A DNA stretch of 64,000 nt from Elioraea tepidiphila DSM 17972 (lineage in GTDB: Bacteria; Pseudomonadota; Alphaproteobacteria; Acetobacterales; Acetobacteraceae), in the NCBI RefSeq assembly GCF_000378465.1, contig NZ_KB899913.1, positions 62,001-126,000 of the forward strand. Reading direction: 5' to 3'. The position numbers and the translations under genes were made by a program. Below are positions 63,391-64,000 of the stretch, one piece after another. Numbering within the stretch: position 1 is the first letter of the stretch; the number at the start of each line of letters is the position of its first letter. The notes beneath the pieces are model-generated. The model was not told the DNA's origin, did not search any database, and saw nothing but the letters and a program-made list of their open reading frames with translations.

Positions 63391-64000
63391 CTACACCTCC
63401 GCTGGATCGGGCACGCGCAGCCCCGGGCGCGCGCGGTAGATCGAGGTGATCGCGGCGAGCATCGCCTCGCGGTCGGGAAAGCGGGACTCCTCGTAGCAGC
63501 CGAGCGGATTCTTGGGCGCGTTCGCCAGGCACTTGTTGCAGTAGGTGCAGGGGATCGCGGGCAGGTCACGCCCGGACGCCCATTGCTGCGGCAGGTCGGG
63601 ATTGGCGATCAGCGGCCGCGCGATCGCGACACCGTCGAAGGCGGCGCGCGCGATGCCGTCGCGCACGACCGAGGCGGTCTGATACCCGCCCGTGCTGATC
63701 ACGGGGATCCCGACGGAATCCCTGATCGCGCGCGCCTCGTCGATCCCCACACCCTCGATCGGGCGGCCGCGCCGCTTGCGGTCCCACAGCCAGCGGAACA
63801 GCGGACGCAGGAGCGGGCTGCGGAAGATCGCGAGGTTGCGGAACCCGTGCATCCCGGCCGACACCATCGCGTCGTAGGTGACCGCCAGCACCTCGAGCGG
63901 CATCGGCCCCGGCGGGTTCAGCGGATGGGGGAACGCCGAACCGGTCGAGACATGGATCGCATCCGCCCCCGCGGTTTCGCACCACTGCGCGACCTGGATC
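63391..64000 (-). CDS. NADH:flavin oxidoreductase (OYE family), C-terminal part, truncated by window edge
   Basis: About 203 residues ending at TAG 63391-63393; the start lies beyond the window. Features of the Old Yellow Enzyme C-terminal half: ADAIHVSTGSAFPHP, FDGVAIARPLIANPDLPQQW and a Cys-rich CTYCNKCLANAPKNPLGC, which resembles the [4Fe-4S] or Cys cluster of the dienoyl-CoA-reductase-like branch. Same strand and directly joined to the di-haem cytochrome. Substrate unknown. Confidence 0.88.
   Translation of the reverse strand, partial: IQVAQWCETAGADAIHVSTGSAFPHPLNPPGPMPLEVLAVTYDAMVSAGMHGFRNLAIFRSPLLRPLFRWLWDRKRRGRPIEGVGIDEARAIRDSVGIPVISTGGYQTASVVRDGIARAAFDGVAIARPLIANPDLPQQWASGRDLPAIPCTYCNKCLANAPKNPLGCYEESRFPDREAMLAAITSIYRARPGLRVPDPAEV

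Overview
This is a 64 kb stretch of a very GC-rich chromosome with almost no intergenic space. Genes are coupled by ATGA or GTGA overlaps, and GTG and TTG starts are common. The gene content points to an alphaproteobacterium, most likely Rhodospirillales/Acetobacteraceae. Supporting signs are a split F0 operon with b and b' subunits, the NDUFA12-MlaD-DUF2155 block, the smc-DsbA-DUF721-mutY neighbourhood, several Bug/TctC periplasmic receptors, and a PEP-CTERM protein. I see no tRNA, rRNA, CRISPR array, prophage, insertion sequence or plasmid function. The window looks like ordinary chromosome rather than an island. No gene-free stretch exceeds 300 bases.

Layout. 1-10 kb: end of an SDR gene, a taurine-type ABC importer (tauABC), a DAO-family FAD oxidoreductase, a carboxymuconolactone/AhpD-like protein with a DenD-like dehydrogenase, a secreted dienelactone-hydrolase-like protein, a PEP-CTERM protein, and ethanolamine ammonia-lyase (eutBC). 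10-16.5 kb: RlpA-like protein, an M20 peptidase divergent from an AtuA/DUF1446 + AtuA-related + DgcN + DgcA operon, and a frameshifted alpha/beta hydrolase. 16.5-20 kb: Bug receptor, GntR regulator, isocitrate/isopropylmalate-type dehydrogenase and a VOC protein. 20-24.5 kb: a large transglutaminase-DUF2126 fusion and a threonine-dehydratase-like PLP enzyme. 24.5-33 kb is housekeeping: the F0 operon (atpI-B-E-b'-b), smc, a DsbA-like thioredoxin, a DUF721/DciA-like protein and mutY. 33-41 kb: a second Bug receptor, a DUF2235 hydrolase, RidA, an unknown Ala-rich protein, the NDUFA12-mlaD-small protein-DUF2155 operon, and an AraC regulator divergent from two small genes. 41-51 kb: hydantoinase/oxoprolinase pair (hyuA/hyuB), two small conserved genes, and a leucine-catabolism operon (ivd-mccB-mccA). 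51-59 kb: a complete branched-chain-amino-acid-type ABC importer (livFGHM plus binding protein) with two acyl-CoA ligases interleaved. 59-64 kb: a c-haem HAMP membrane sensor coupled to a soluble Ser/Thr kinase, then an OYE-family flavoenzyme, a di-haem cytochrome and a small membrane protein.

The catabolic theme is uptake and CoA- or oxidation-based breakdown of organic acids, amino acids and amines. The most interesting candidates for a little-described system are the haem-sensor/Ser-Thr-kinase pair at 59.1-61.4 kb, the DgcN-DgcA-DUF1446-M20 cluster, and the flavoenzyme/di-haem cytochrome operon at the right edge. All function calls come from reading motifs and family memory; no database search was run.
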